Shown piece by piece: positions 63,807 to 64,000 of a DNA stretch of 64,000 nucleotides; the first letter of the stretch is position 1; each line of letters begins with the position of its first letter. Where the stretch lies: assembly GCA_905221605.1 (NCBI GenBank), contig CAJNDS010001424.1, positions 529,450 through 593,449 of the forward strand. The letters are read 5' to 3'. The translations under genes and the position numbers were made by a program. This DNA comes from Symbiodinium natans. Its lineage: Eukaryota > Sar > Dinophyceae > Suessiales > Symbiodiniaceae. The notes under the pieces were generated by a model. The model made no database searches and had not been told where the DNA came from. It saw nothing but the letters and a program-made list of their open reading frames with translations.

Positions 63807-64000
63807 GGGTGAGCGCATCTGGACATCTGGAGACCCATGCTGCCGAGTTGGCTAGTCTCCTGGAACAGCCCGAAGGTGCTTAAGGCTAAACCCTAAACCC
63901 TAAACCCTAAACCCTAAACCCTAAACTTAAGGCTTAGGATGAAGTTTGTTGTAGCAATCAAGCCGCGAGCGAGCGCCAGAGCACGCAGAGCATGGAGGGA

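Noticed and set aside
1-64000. CRISPR array or bacterial operon
   Set aside because: The regular heptamer repeats have no spacers of constant length, and all recognisable genes are intron-rich eukaryotic genes.

Overview
What this is. The window looks like nuclear DNA of a dinoflagellate, probably a core photosynthetic lineage; I cannot name the species. The signs are runs of the plant-type telomeric heptamer (TTTAGGG/CCCTAAA) scattered through the whole window, very short exons (18-370 nt, one of about 2.1 kb) in long repeat-filled introns, almost no usable GT donors (most introns start GC or GA and every next exon starts with G), and many small hairpin elements of the introner type. No rRNA, tRNA, CRISPR or prokaryotic-style operon is visible. 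Most long open frames are repeat translations (LNPKP, FRVLGF and the like), so genes had to be read as chains of short exons whose phases agree and whose joined product matches a known family.

Layout. 337-11,443 (+): 3' part of a one-domain voltage-gated cation channel (S3, S4, S5, pore, S6, two EF hands), 15 exons. 11,727-13,236 (-): four-exon gene of unknown function, convergent with the channel. 14,597-17,312 (+): decayed non-LTR retrotransposon with a reverse transcriptase. 17,674-18,096, 18,434-18,601 and 19,178-22,770 (+): small genes of unknown function, the last with a coiled-coil end. 23,564-33,385 (+): 15-exon metallo-beta-lactamase-fold hydrolase with all five metal motifs. 33,493-36,384 (+): three-exon Cys-rich protein with an ART-like 'YHGT' C-terminal domain and one frameshift. 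37,282-38,535 (+): gene fragment of unknown function. 39,195-45,094 (+): complete 12-exon BTB/POZ plus MIB/HERC2 gene (353 aa). 46,043-49,652 (+): gene with repeated V-P-D-G motifs. 50,089-57,550 (+): cyclophilin-type peptidyl-prolyl isomerase with an acidic N-terminal region. 58,977-64,000 (+): further exons of one or more unrecognised genes.

How it works together. The genes are unrelated housekeeping or regulatory genes, nearly all on one strand as is usual in dinoflagellates. What unites the window is how its introns seem to arise. Introns contain hairpin elements of at least a dozen families (called A-N here) and/or telomeric-repeat arrays. Where edges are clear, a short target duplication is seen: one copy forms the start of the intron (supplying GA, GC or GT), the element ends in AG, and the second copy starts the next exon. 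Telomeric arrays themselves show such flanking duplications, and they also sit inside hairpin elements. The most interesting signal is therefore a population of intron-forming insertions, some made of telomeric repeat. Exon boundaries were chosen by eye to keep frame and family similarity; transcripts are the decisive test.
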